Source of the DNA: Corvus cornix cornix
Taxonomy: Eukaryota; Chordata; Aves; Passeriformes; Corvidae
Assembly: GCF_000738735.6 (NCBI RefSeq)
Contig: NC_046345.1
Location: 9,590,669 to 9,654,668 of the forward strand
Direction: 5' to 3'
Length of the DNA stretch: 64,000 nt
The notes below the pieces were generated by a model. That model had not been told where the DNA came from and searched no databases. It saw only the letters and a list, made by a program, of their open reading frames with translations. A program made the translations under genes and the position numbers. The stretch's first letter is position 1, and every line of letters starts with the position of its first letter. This document shows positions 39,401-51,400 of this stretch, piece after piece.

Positions 39401-42400
39401 TTTCCTTTCTAGAAATGCATGAAGGTGGCACAGAGCTGGAGAAGTTCAAAGCAATGCCAGTTTCTACCAGATTCCCTGGGTGGGGACAGAACACAAAGGC
39501 TGTGTCTGTGACCAGCCCAAGGTACAAATCAGTGTAAGAACAGGAGCTGAAGCAGGGAGTCTGTGGGAGCTCACAACTCCTCCAGAAGTCAGGGCTGCAG
39601 AGGTACTTGGAGAATAGACAGGAGTGACATGGCAGGGTATTAGTCAGCCCCAGACAGCTCGTGTGTCTGAACACCGTGACATTACCTCAGAGATTTCAGC
39701 AAACTGAGCATTGGCTTGGCAGCATTTCTCTGCTGTCTCCATAGCAACTTCATAGTTATCCACAAAGGCCCGGTACACTCCCAGCTGGCTGGCCTGCAGG
39801 AAGCAAAACAAAATAAAATAAGTGCTGGGGAAGAAGGCAGTTTGGGATGGTCAGCCTTGATATCTAATGATCAGATCATGTTCCTTCACACCAAACAACT
39901 ACAGGGAATACTGAGCAGGCCCAGAATGACATCTCTGACCTGTCAATTTTGTCTAACCAGCACTGTTGTCCCCGTGCACCCAGTTCCGCCCTATGCTGAA
40001 CAAGTTTACTGGTGAAGGATGTGAAAGCCTATGAGAATGACACATCCTTATTTCTGACATCTATTTTTCCCTTCTGAACTGCCAGATTAGTATCTATTAA
40101 TATTGCAGCTCATTAATGTAACTGGAGCTGCTGGCTTTTTGCCACAACATATGAATCAGAGAGGAATGATTCAGCCCAACAGCACAAATGTGACCCCAGT
40201 AAGCTACTTGTTGGCTTTTGCATGATGGATATACTAAATCAAACCCAGATACTACCCATATCTGCATTAGTGAATATTATTATAAGGACAGTGGAGTGCT
40301 GAAAATACAGAAGAGAGATCCAGAGCACAATCTGTTTGGATGGCAGTGACTGGGGCACTAGGTGACAGAAAATGGCATATTTTCCAGCAGAAGGAGCATG
40401 GAACTGGTCCAGAAGAGGATGGAACAGGCCTCAGAGTGCAGTAGTAAGTCATTATTACCACAGAGTCTTAGCACTGATCCCGTTTGCTGACTTAGGAACT
40501 GCAGCCATATTCATGCCAGAGAACACAGGATCCAGCATGGGAAATCCCTGGGTAGCCTCCAAGCCTGTCTGGAGTGCAGAGCTGGCTTTGTGCTGCAGAG
40601 CTGCCAGGCTGGGCTGGGAACACCTCGGCAGCCTGAGCCTGCAGTGCCGGCAGCAGCCAAGGGTGCAGTAAGGAGACACTGCCAGGAGGGCTGCACTCAC
40701 CTCTGCACTGCTGCACATCCCTGCCCGAGATATGCAAGAGGCAGAGCAGGGAACTTCCTCACAGCCACTGCTCCTTCCCTCTCCTGCTCTCTCTCATAAC
40801 CACTGTGCTCCCCATTCTCTGTGAAGCTTTGTGCAAGAGGTGATGGAAGAGGAAAAACCACTCTCTGGACAACATTCCCTGCACAAACTTAGTTAACAGA
40901 GGCTGAGAAACAGTTAACTATTTCCTAGGTCACATTTTACTGAAAGACTAGAAAACAATCTCAACTCTCATACAGAATTACACAGTTGTGACTGAAGCTG
41001 AAGAAAACTGTGCTCATTTATACCAGGGATTACCCCAGCAGCACGGAGAGAAAGAAATCTGCATTTGCCACTGATGCACAGTCCTGTGAAGACACTGCAG
41101 TCAGAATTACTGACCATTTGCAGGGCTTATGCCATTCAGATTTGGATGATGCCAGCTAACATGGCAGAGCTTTAAAGTTTCTCCATTCCCATGTGGTTCT
41201 TTCATTTCCTGCTACTCCTAAACAGTCTTTCTAAGCTTTCATTTTCCTCCTCTGAATGTGCCATCACAAAGACATCTTTTTCATTAAAAACTGAGCTTCC
41301 AATCAAAGTAATAATGCTCACACACCATTTTCATGCTGGTTTATTTATTTTTTTCAATTAAAAAGAACACACTCAAAATGAAACAAGAGTTGGTAGAAAT
41401 AGCTGGCTTTTGGATGTATTTTTTTCTATTTCTGAGGCCTATCAGGGAGGACGTTTGCTAAATATTTCTTCATTTCTAAAAACAGCTCTAAAGAGTTTCC
41501 TTCCTAGCTATAAAAAAAATTGTACAATATATTCCCCAAAAATGAGAAGCGTATTTCACTCCCACATGCCTGGCATCTTTTCTTTTTCTCAACAGGAAAA
41601 GGTGCAATAACAGTCAATTTGATGTTGCAAATAGATCATACTTTGTGCCAGAACACATGAAATTCTAAAACTCTTTGCATCCACTATCTGTAACTTCAAT
41701 CTACTGTGCTGTTTTTTGCGTGAGAGTACAGAAAATTAATGTCCTCAAGGACATCTGGATAATAACAAGTATTTCAGTGTTTATCATCAGACTGCCTGAC
41801 ATGACCACGAGTAAACAGTCTGCTCCAAAAGATTTGATGTACATCTACTATAGATGCCTTATAAAGCCTGATGTTCTTGCTGTCATTCTCATCTAGTTGC
41901 TTCCCAGTGCCTGCCAAGAATTATTAGCTTTATCTCATCCAGCAAAGTGTTTGCAATTCCCACCGATGCTGTACCAAACCACCCAAAACTGAAACTGCTA
42001 TGCCAGCTCAAAGTCTCCTGCACTAGGGCAGTTTGTTCTTTTGTTTCCAATGCTAATCCAACAAAATCAACAATTCTGCCACAAATGCAGAAAAATCAGG
42101 GGAACATAAGAGAGGAGGAAGGGCCAAACTCCTGCACCCAAAATCAGCTAGCAACAAGAAATAGTCTCAAACAAAAGCCTGAGTAGCTGTGCACCAAGCA
42201 GAGGGATGCTGGACAGCCCTGCCAAGGAATACGTTCAGGTCTTCTCCAGTTAGTGCTATTCCCACTGCTGACCACACGTCCAGTGCAGCTTGTGAGGCTG
42301 CCACTTCCAGCAGCCTTCTGTGTCTGCTTCAGCACCCAGCAGCAGCTGGGTTTGTCCTCTCAAACCAGCTGCTCAAATTGCATACCATGAACTATTCACC

Positions 42401-45400
42401 AAAGCACCAACTTGACCCCTCCTGGCTAAAACATGCTGGCAGTGAAAAGCAGATTCCTGTATTTTCATCTTGAGCTGCTGGCATGTGCAGAAAACATCAT
42501 CTTCCAGGCCAGCTCCCCCTGCTCCACAGGGGATGGAGCTGATGCTGAGCTACACAGCTGCTAACAATTGATCGACCCTGGTAAAGCATACTCCCCAGCC
42601 AATAAACCCCTCACTGGAATGTCACTCCTACCCTGAGAACCAGAGGCACCTCAGGAATGCAGAGCTTCTTTTCTTTTCTTTTCTTTTCTAAAAAGGAAAA
42701 AACAGCTCCTTTAATCCTTTCCTCTCTGCACATGTTGGGGGAGAGGCTAAAGGGGCAAAAAAACCCTCCTAGAATGCAAACAATTTGTCATCTGGCTCAG
42801 AAACTCAGCAATTTTAATTCAGCCTCAGGAATATGCTGTATATATCTTTGTCCTGTTCTGCACTCAGAGAATTTTGTTGAGGTTGCTTGGAGGATTCTCA
42901 GCTGCAGGTTAACTGCATCAGCATAACAGCAAGGGGAACAGAAAGGCCAGGATAGTGGCAGAAAAGCAAAGCCAAAGGTGATGACCATAAATCAGCACCA
43001 GGCAGAGCAAAGCACCAGAGAGAGAGTGAGGGAGTTCAACAGTAATGAGGAACACTTCACCATTGGTGTTAAGAAGTTCACTTTGTAATACTGCCACTCT
43101 CCCATCTTCATCTAAAGGAAATGCTTTGAGGACTCTGCAGAAACCCTGGAGATTCAAAATTTATGTGAAACTGTATTTATTTTCCCACCACAGCTTGCTG
43201 CAGTCTTTAATTAAAGACAGTGAAAGAGTCACTTTTGCTGTAGGGCCCTCACTGCAGTGGCAAAGGGAGGAGGTGAGAAGTCTCTCATCTATTCCAGCCA
43301 CAGACTGATCCCTCTGGTCTCAGCTCCTGTGAGATGGGTGAGGGATACCAGCACCTTTGGTGATGGCAGCTGACTCACCAGCTTTTGGAAGAGGTCCCCA
43401 ACACGTTGCTGGTGACTCCATTGCTGCACTCGGGGAAAGAGCCCATCATAGAACTCTTTGTGGATCTCATAGAGCTCAGGCACTTTGAAGAATATTGTCT
43501 CAATCTGCTGACTGGTCAGCACGGGCTGGGAGGTGGTGGCAGCGGCTTTCAAAGGCTTCATAGGCTGAAATGAGGAAAGAAGGAAATCATTATCATGCAA
43601 ACCACCATAAACATTCACCTTTGCCACACTGCAAGTCATTTTTTATCCTATTAAGAACTGATATTTGCATTCACACAACTCCTGAAAGCTACACATGAAC
43701 AAGTTCTCTCATGGGGATCAGCCACCCCTCATACATGAATTTTCCCTGGATATTAATGCTGCAATTAAAATCCCTCTGCACTCCATTTCCCTAAGCTCTG
43801 TCCCACTGTACAGCAACATGTGTAATAATAACCACAGGATACTTAAAGATGGAGCTCCTGGATACTACCACATTAGCAACTCCCAAAGTGTGCTATATCC
43901 AGTCCTTCCTTTAAGGCTCTCTCTCTACTGGAGGAGTAGCAGGTACCTTTTGCACCCAGCAACTTGTAACCCATGGCACATGAAGTTCAGGGGAACTCTG
44001 GATAGAAGCAGCAGTGAAAATTCAAGTACCAGTGTTTGAACTGGCATCTGTCCCCAGCACTTACCAGCAGCAGGGCCTCCAGGTGGCTCAGGTAGGTTTC
44101 CTCACTGGCTAGGATTCCTGACAGGACCCATTTTCTCATCTCCAGGCCTTTCTCCAGGTCTGGCTCACTCTACAAAGAAGTTGTTTAAGAGAAAAAAAAA
44201 ATTAAAAAAAATAAAGAGCAGGTTGCAGGGAGAGTAAGAAAAAACACCAAGAATGAGGATGGAGAATAAAAACCATTCAGTTGACCAGAGCATACTTGCT
44301 TTTTCTGTTTACTTTCAGACTAAAAACCAAACAAAAAATCCACCTATGCTCAGCATCTTGTTTCTAGAAATATGCAAATGTAAAACATTAAAGAAATTTT
44401 TATTTACCAGAAACTGATGCCATTTAGATTATTTACAGGTGTTAGCTTTAGTCATCCAACCATGGTGCCTCAATTAGGTGCCCAGACCTCTTCACAAAAT
44501 TCAAAACATGGAACTTAAAAATTCAGAATTCATCCTCCTAAACAAATCCTAGGGCCCTTGTTCTGTGCAACTCCCTCCCTCCTCCCACGGGAGCTCTCCA
44601 AAGCCATGTTTCTGTGAGCAGACAGGATCACTCCTCTGCACCTCCCCAGGTGTGCACGAACACGCCACAGTCACAGCCTGACCTGGCTCCACGGGGCTGT
44701 TCTTCCTCCCACTCTCTACTGTTCCCTAACTTATTTTTCAGTGTCAGCTCGCACAGTGTCTATTTTTAGTGAGAGGATGGAATAATCAGCATGGCTTGGA
44801 ATGCACATGCTGATTTTCTTATTGGGATTCCATGAAGGAGTTCTTAATCAAAACAACCAAAGAGAGGGAGGAAAAAGCCCCACATAAATATGTTCATGGG
44901 CTAATGGGGAAGACTAGCGTGAAGTGTTAAGAGAAGCAGTAATCCCTTTTGTTGAATTTCAATTATCCTTCCTCTCAAAACTGTTACCTGAAAAAGTGTT
45001 TAACCTGATAAAGTGAAACTGAGTGTTTTCAAAAACTCTAGAAAAATTTGGTCAGGCAATGAAGGTTATAAATAATGAGAAACATTCCCCTTTTACAGAG
45101 TCTTATTTCCAGTTCTTTTTATTTCTGTCATTCACAGAAATAGCATTTTAAAACTCTCACAACCTTTTTATGTTGTTAAATGTCTCTAAGAATAGAGTCA
45201 GAAGTTGGCTCTGAAAGGGTACATACTTTTCAAGGGATTTGGGTAGGTTTTTTGGGGCTCCATCCTACTCTTAATATCCAGAGGAATCTTCAGCTTTTGA
45301 TTTCACAGTGGGAGGATTAGGAAGCAGAGCAGTACACTCCACTCTAGTGACGGAACATACAGCCCTATAGCTGCCCCCAAAAAAGCTCCACTTAATTTAG

Positions 45401-48400
45401 GGCCCTCTGCAGATGTATAGATGAGGTACCTGGGCTATAGGTTCAGTTTGCAGGAACTATCACACCCTGAGTGTGACTTTGAACCTACGCACAACACAAA
45501 GAAAGAAACAGATCCTCATGCTCCCAGATATTTCTGGATTCTGTCTCATCAATAACCGTTCTGATTTTTGAACAGTTTCATTAAATTTCACAAGCTATAT
45601 TCTAGCCTAAAAGACTTGCAGCAACTACTTCATAAAAATTTTGTGAGGTGTCAAATACCACCATCACCTCTTATATAAAAGTGGCAGACGGAAGCTGTTC
45701 TAAGGAAATGAGTAAGATTTACACACACGTTAGGTACTACATGGAAAGAAGAACTTCTCTTTGCATCCCGCCCTTCAGTGACATTCAGTAAGAACCGCAG
45801 TGCCTTTTAAAATCTTGAAAGGGCATCTCAAAGAAGACAGAAATTTGTAATTCACCAGTCAGTGTTCAGAAGACTTCAGAAAAACACCAGTGACAAACTA
45901 CATGGTAAAATGAACACTGCACTAGACTCTGTGCATCTATGGAGCACTTGTGTGACTGTCACAGAAATGTTCAACGAGGCTGTGACCATTCCTTAGGGTT
46001 TCTGTGCTGGGAGTGCCTGGATGTCCAGCTCATGGACCATTTTGTAAGGCATGGTACACACACGTAATCAAGACAGGCAGCCCCAAGACATGTAACAAAC
46101 ATTGCCTTCACCCAAAGAGGAAGGGATGTGGCAGCCCTGGTGCAAGAAAAACACAATTGCTCTTGGTTTCCAAATATTTCTTACAACACTTACAAAAGAA
46201 AAGTGCAGCTACACAAAGAAGCATTGAGAAAAACTAACAGTGCTCCAAAGTCCCCACTGCTGAGGACAAGGTAACCGGTCAATATTGACACAGCACTATA
46301 ATTATCTTTACCAGGTTCTCTTGGAGGAGGTGAGGATTTAAAAACCAGCTGGGTATGTTTGTAACATCTGTAAAGAGCAGCACACAACGACAAGTTATTT
46401 AAATGACTTAAACTTCCCCATCACGACAGTGGCACAACAGTTTTCCTCATAGCACTGAGAACAGTTTTCCTCTTCAAAAGTAAAAGCTTTAATTTACAAG
46501 CCAGTTCTTGCTGGGCACCGTCAGCTGACGGAGACAGCATTTTCTGCCAGAATGTTAATTTCCTCCCGTTAAAAGAGATGCACTTTCAGAGAGAAAAACA
46601 TCTCCCAGGACATACTGCAGGCCTTCCTTCCTGGCCATTACCACAAGGGCACTGTGCAAAGTCCACGGTTTTGTCCTAACCCTTTTTTAATAGGGGCATT
46701 TTTCCAAGTGTGATGCTTGCAGAAGTCCAGCCTCAGCCACAGCCAGCCAGGACACAGGGCAGAGCCTGGCTGCTTTATGCTCTGCACAGCAACTGCTGAA
46801 GAAACCCTCAGGGGAGTTTATCCAACAATCACAGGGCACATTACAAGATCTCCGATGCAGAACCTCAAATTTACATACGGCTTTCTCCAGTGTGAAAAGA
46901 TGATCCCCTGCTCCTGCTGCGCCAGGGATCAATGCACCACCAGGGTGCTGCTCTGTGCATTGTGCTGCTGCTCCTGTTCCCTCCCGGGAGCTGTGTGCTG
47001 ACAAGAGCTCCTGCTGAGGGAGGCCTTTGCTCACAGCGTCAGCTGGGGCTGCATGGAGCACGAGGAACATCTGGAAAACAGCCCCCGTGCTTCTTGAGCC
47101 TCAGGGTGCTTTTTAAGTCACACTTGTTATGAAATGTACTCCCCAAGACTCAGAAAGTCACGTGGTGCCAAAATCAGGAGGAAGAGGAGTAAGTTTATTA
47201 TTTGGTATTATAACATTCCTCACTCACAGATTTGGGAACAGGCTCACCTGCTCACCCAGAACAGGACAGCAGTGAGCAGGCAGAGACTGGGTGGGACTGT
47301 CCTCCCACCCTGCCCACACAGCAGCCAAGCTGTGATGCACTCAGGGCCAAGGGCATTTCTGCTTTGCCCATATCTGACACAGAAGGGAAACAAAGAGCAA
47401 CACTGTGACTACAACAGCCTCGTTGCCCCTCTGTTCCTGCAGTCCAGCCAGGACAGTTAAGAGGGAACATCCTGGGCATCAGAATCAAGCTCCCCATCAG
47501 TACAGGGAGACCTGCCAAGGCTGAGGACTCCTTTCCCCTAGCCTGGCAAGAAGGGAGCAGTCTGAAATCTTTGAGCTGCTTGTAGCAAGTGGAGGAGCTG
47601 GTACCACATCTACCAGACCACAGAGGATGGGGAAAATACACCTATCACCAAAGTGCAGATGGGGTGTTCCCAGCAGGAAGTGGGAGCAGCCTGTATTGGC
47701 AAACTCTAACCGCTCAGCAGGGAGTGCCAGGTGGTCAGCAGTCCATCCCATGCTTCCTACCCAGCTTGGTTAGCCTGTTTTCCACTTGTACAAGTCTGAC
47801 TAGTATTTCATGCTCTGTCTGTCCCTGACTCTTTGATGCCAGCATCCATGTCTAGCCCTTCTCCCCTGCCCTTCCATTTTCTGGCTACCTCTCTACCCAC
47901 GTGTTTCAGAATAAATCTTACAGGACTGTACCAGGGCAGCAGCCAGAGCATTCCTGTCTCCCTGCCATGGGAGCACCCAGCCAGATCTGAACAAGCAAAA
48001 TACCAGTGCTTTGTTCCCACTCCTCATGAACTACATTTAAAAAACACCAAAACAATAAGGAAGGTAGAAAGCAGGCTACAGGAAATTACACAGGTATCTC
48101 ATGCCTACAAGATCCTGGTGTCCCCTCTTCTCAACTGGGTGGTGCTCTTTGCTATTCCAAAGTCTTAAAAACCAAAAGATTGAGTCACAGTGCAATTTTG
48201 CAACCTGAACCATGGCCAGTGAGAGGGGTTGGAAGCTCCGCAGATATCAGAGCACACACACTGGCCCTGAGCCATGGCTGGGTTGAATGTGTTTACAGCT
48301 TGTCAGCCTAAGCACTTTAGTTTACTAACCAGGTTGGCATCGCATGTTGTGTTCAATTACTGCAAGGCTGACATTCACCAGCTCCAAGGTTTACACAGAT

Positions 48401-51400
48401 TCAGCTCTTCCTGACTCTGTTTAAAGAACTCGGGGCTTCCTGGTTCTTGTTTAAATTAACAGCAATAATTGTTTTCCTGCAAATGCTAGGAGAGCACAGA
48501 TTAAGAATCTAGAAACCACAACACATAAAATTTTGCAAAGAGGTTGCTGCTGGCACAGCTCTGTAAAGAGAATCAGTGATTCAAAGTGGGTGTATAAAAG
48601 GCACTTTAACTCTTCCTTTGGTACGGGGTGTTCATACGCCATGCAATGAATGCGTTCAAAGGCAAGGTTTCCCATAAGGACAGTTTGCAATCTCATACAG
48701 AAGCTGACAGCCTACAAAGGAGAAAAAACATTCAGCTCCATTTTTGAAGCGTAAATATATTTGCAAGCTTCTGCTGGAGGTGTCTCATTGTCTTGGTGAT
48801 ATTAAACAGGGCAAATTCTGTAATCAAGAAAATCATGCTCCATGTGGGGAGGGGAAGGAGCAGGGAGAGAAGCCAACATTATTTATAACATCAGTACTGG
48901 TGTGCCAGCTCTCTTCAGGAAGGGCTGTACATCCAGGCATAAGGAGCAAAGAATTGGAGAATAAAAAGGAAAACCTGCATCTGTTGGGGGTGGTGAGGGG
49001 AAAGTGACAGTAAAAAAACAAACAAATCCATTCAAATACTGAGAGGAAGAAAGGAGAATGATTTAGAAATGCTGGAGGGGGAAGGACAAGCTAGCAAGAG
49101 TAGTACCAAGAAGAGCAGTAATCCCAGTTACTACTGTAGCTTCAGAGGTCAGCTTCTCTGCATCCCCTTGGGACCAAGCTAGGAGCAAAATCCACAACCT
49201 GCTCTGCCACAGCCCTGCTCTTGCTGAGCTGGCAGACAGCAGGAACAAAAGGATCTGACCTGAGGAAAGGCAATGGCTGCCAATGCTGCACCAACCATGA
49301 ATGCACAGCAGAAAAGGAAAGAGAAATTCTACCTGAAAGTCTGTAAGTACCAGCCAATTTCTCCTCCAAACAGAACAGACAGTAGGAGGTGGTCGCTCAG
49401 CTTTAGCACTCCTGCCTCACTTGCTTTGATATATGCAAGAATTGGAGAGATCTATTTTGTCAAAAACTCATCTTCTAAATTCCTGAGAAGGGACTCCCTT
49501 CATTTCCTAAGGCAGTGGAATGAGCTTTGCCTTTCCACTGCCTGCCCTGCACCCACCTCCACAGAGCGCCACGCACGTCTCTGAGCCTGGCTCTGCTGGT
49601 GAGCATCCTGAAAGGCCTTTCTTATTTCTGCACCTCCCAGGGCTGCAATCTCTCCTCATATGAGGAGCAGCAACAGGATGACAGTAGGTGAAGCTTCCCC
49701 CTTCTCCTAGCCTTCTTTTGCCTCCAGGCTGCAAACTACCCACTCCAAAACTCCTGGCAGTAACTCTTCTCTACTGAAGGGTGTCAGTCACTGACATTCC
49801 AGCTGTGCCAACACCTTCCTGTGGCCTAAAAATACTGTAGCAAGCTCTCCCTTTGTCCTCCTCTAACCTTATCCAGGTATTTTCTCTGCTCTTCACACTC
49901 ACTGTATGGGAAAGACAGACACATTCTCTCTCATTCTGGGAGTGAACTATCACTACTTTTTACCAACAGTCTTCAGACACCTTCTGAAGCTACCAGCACT
50001 GTCTTATTTGGCAAACATTTGGGCTGACATTTTCCAAGAGAGGTTTCCAGAATTTCTGTAGAGTTCAATCATAACAGTTCAGCTGTTACAGAAAGGAAGG
50101 TTTGGGAAAATTCAATCACTCCTCAAGTTAAATAAACAAACAACTTAGGCATTAGTGGAACCTGTTTCTCCTTTTTCCTCTCTCCCTGTAGGCTTGCTTA
50201 AGAGCAAAGTTTGGCAAAAGCACTGGTTTTATGGCAGGACATGCATCAGCAGCCCAGCCTGAGATTCTAGAAGAGCCAGAAGAAAGGGTCTGACCCAACC
50301 TGCTCCATACGAACATTTGTTAAGGCCTCCTTACCACAAAAATGACAAGTCAAGGGCTGTTGAGATCCACACTACAAATGCTTGTGTTGCTTGTCCCTGT
50401 CTGGGTCACAGACAAAACTAATGCTAGTGCAGCCTTGTCCTCCTCCTTGGACAGCAACAGTTTGTGCAGTGGGCAGGGAACAGGTGGAATGGGAATACAC
50501 CAGCTGTGGCTGAAGTGGCACAGTTTGGAGGCCAAGCAGGCAGCATCTCCTCATCTACTTATGAGATATAGGTGGTAGGAGGGATTAGAAAACACTGCCC
50601 AGATGACAAAGTGTAAACCCCGCAAACCTCTGGAAGTCAACTGCAACCCTCAATTCTTGGAACAGAATGTGCTGGGAGTTGGTCACCCTACACACTGAGG
50701 AAGCCCCTTCACAAATAGTCCAGGAGGTTTCCCTTCACTCTCTTCTAGCAAGAGACAATGCTTTTGGCACTCTGCACTTTCCCTATGGTGGCTGGACAGA
50801 GCAGGGGAACCCTGATGTGCTACCCAACCAAAGGCTTTAGCTGCTTTAGGGAGATGAAAGAACTCAGTCAAACACCTGGCAGAAAAATACAAAGCCCAGA
50901 GCAAGCCCATAAAGAAATCAAAGCAAAACGCCCTTAATATTCAGATAGCAACAATGCAGTCCCCAAGAGGGAGGCAGGTCTCATGGATAAGGCAGATGAC
51001 CACCACAGCAAAATGCTGCAAAGTCTGTGTGACAAGTGAATTACTTAGATTTATATTTATAAAAAATAAATTTAAAATATCATTGTTTGCAACATTTTCC
51101 GTTTTCTGGGTGCCTGACTGGAGTGCTGTTAACGCTTGGTTTCCAAGTGAAATAAAGGGAATTTTACTTTAATGTGAAGAAAGCTGTGTTAAAAGTCAGA
51201 ACCTGGTTTTGCAGAATATTACACATCTCACATTAAGCCCCCAAAACTAGCAAATGCTTCTCCCATAACCTGCCTGCCTCCATTACCTGTGCTAAGTGAA
51301 CATACCATCCTCTTACCTCACAGAAACACTGCTAGGATAATTAAGATCTGTGTGACATTCCAGCTGTATTTGAAGTTAATGGAAATGAATACTTTTGTAC

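Noticed and set aside
43368..43379. Extending exon 4 through the donor to give VSQL
   Set aside because: GTGAGT is a strong donor, and exon 5 supplies ASQLGVY in phase; using both would duplicate SQL.
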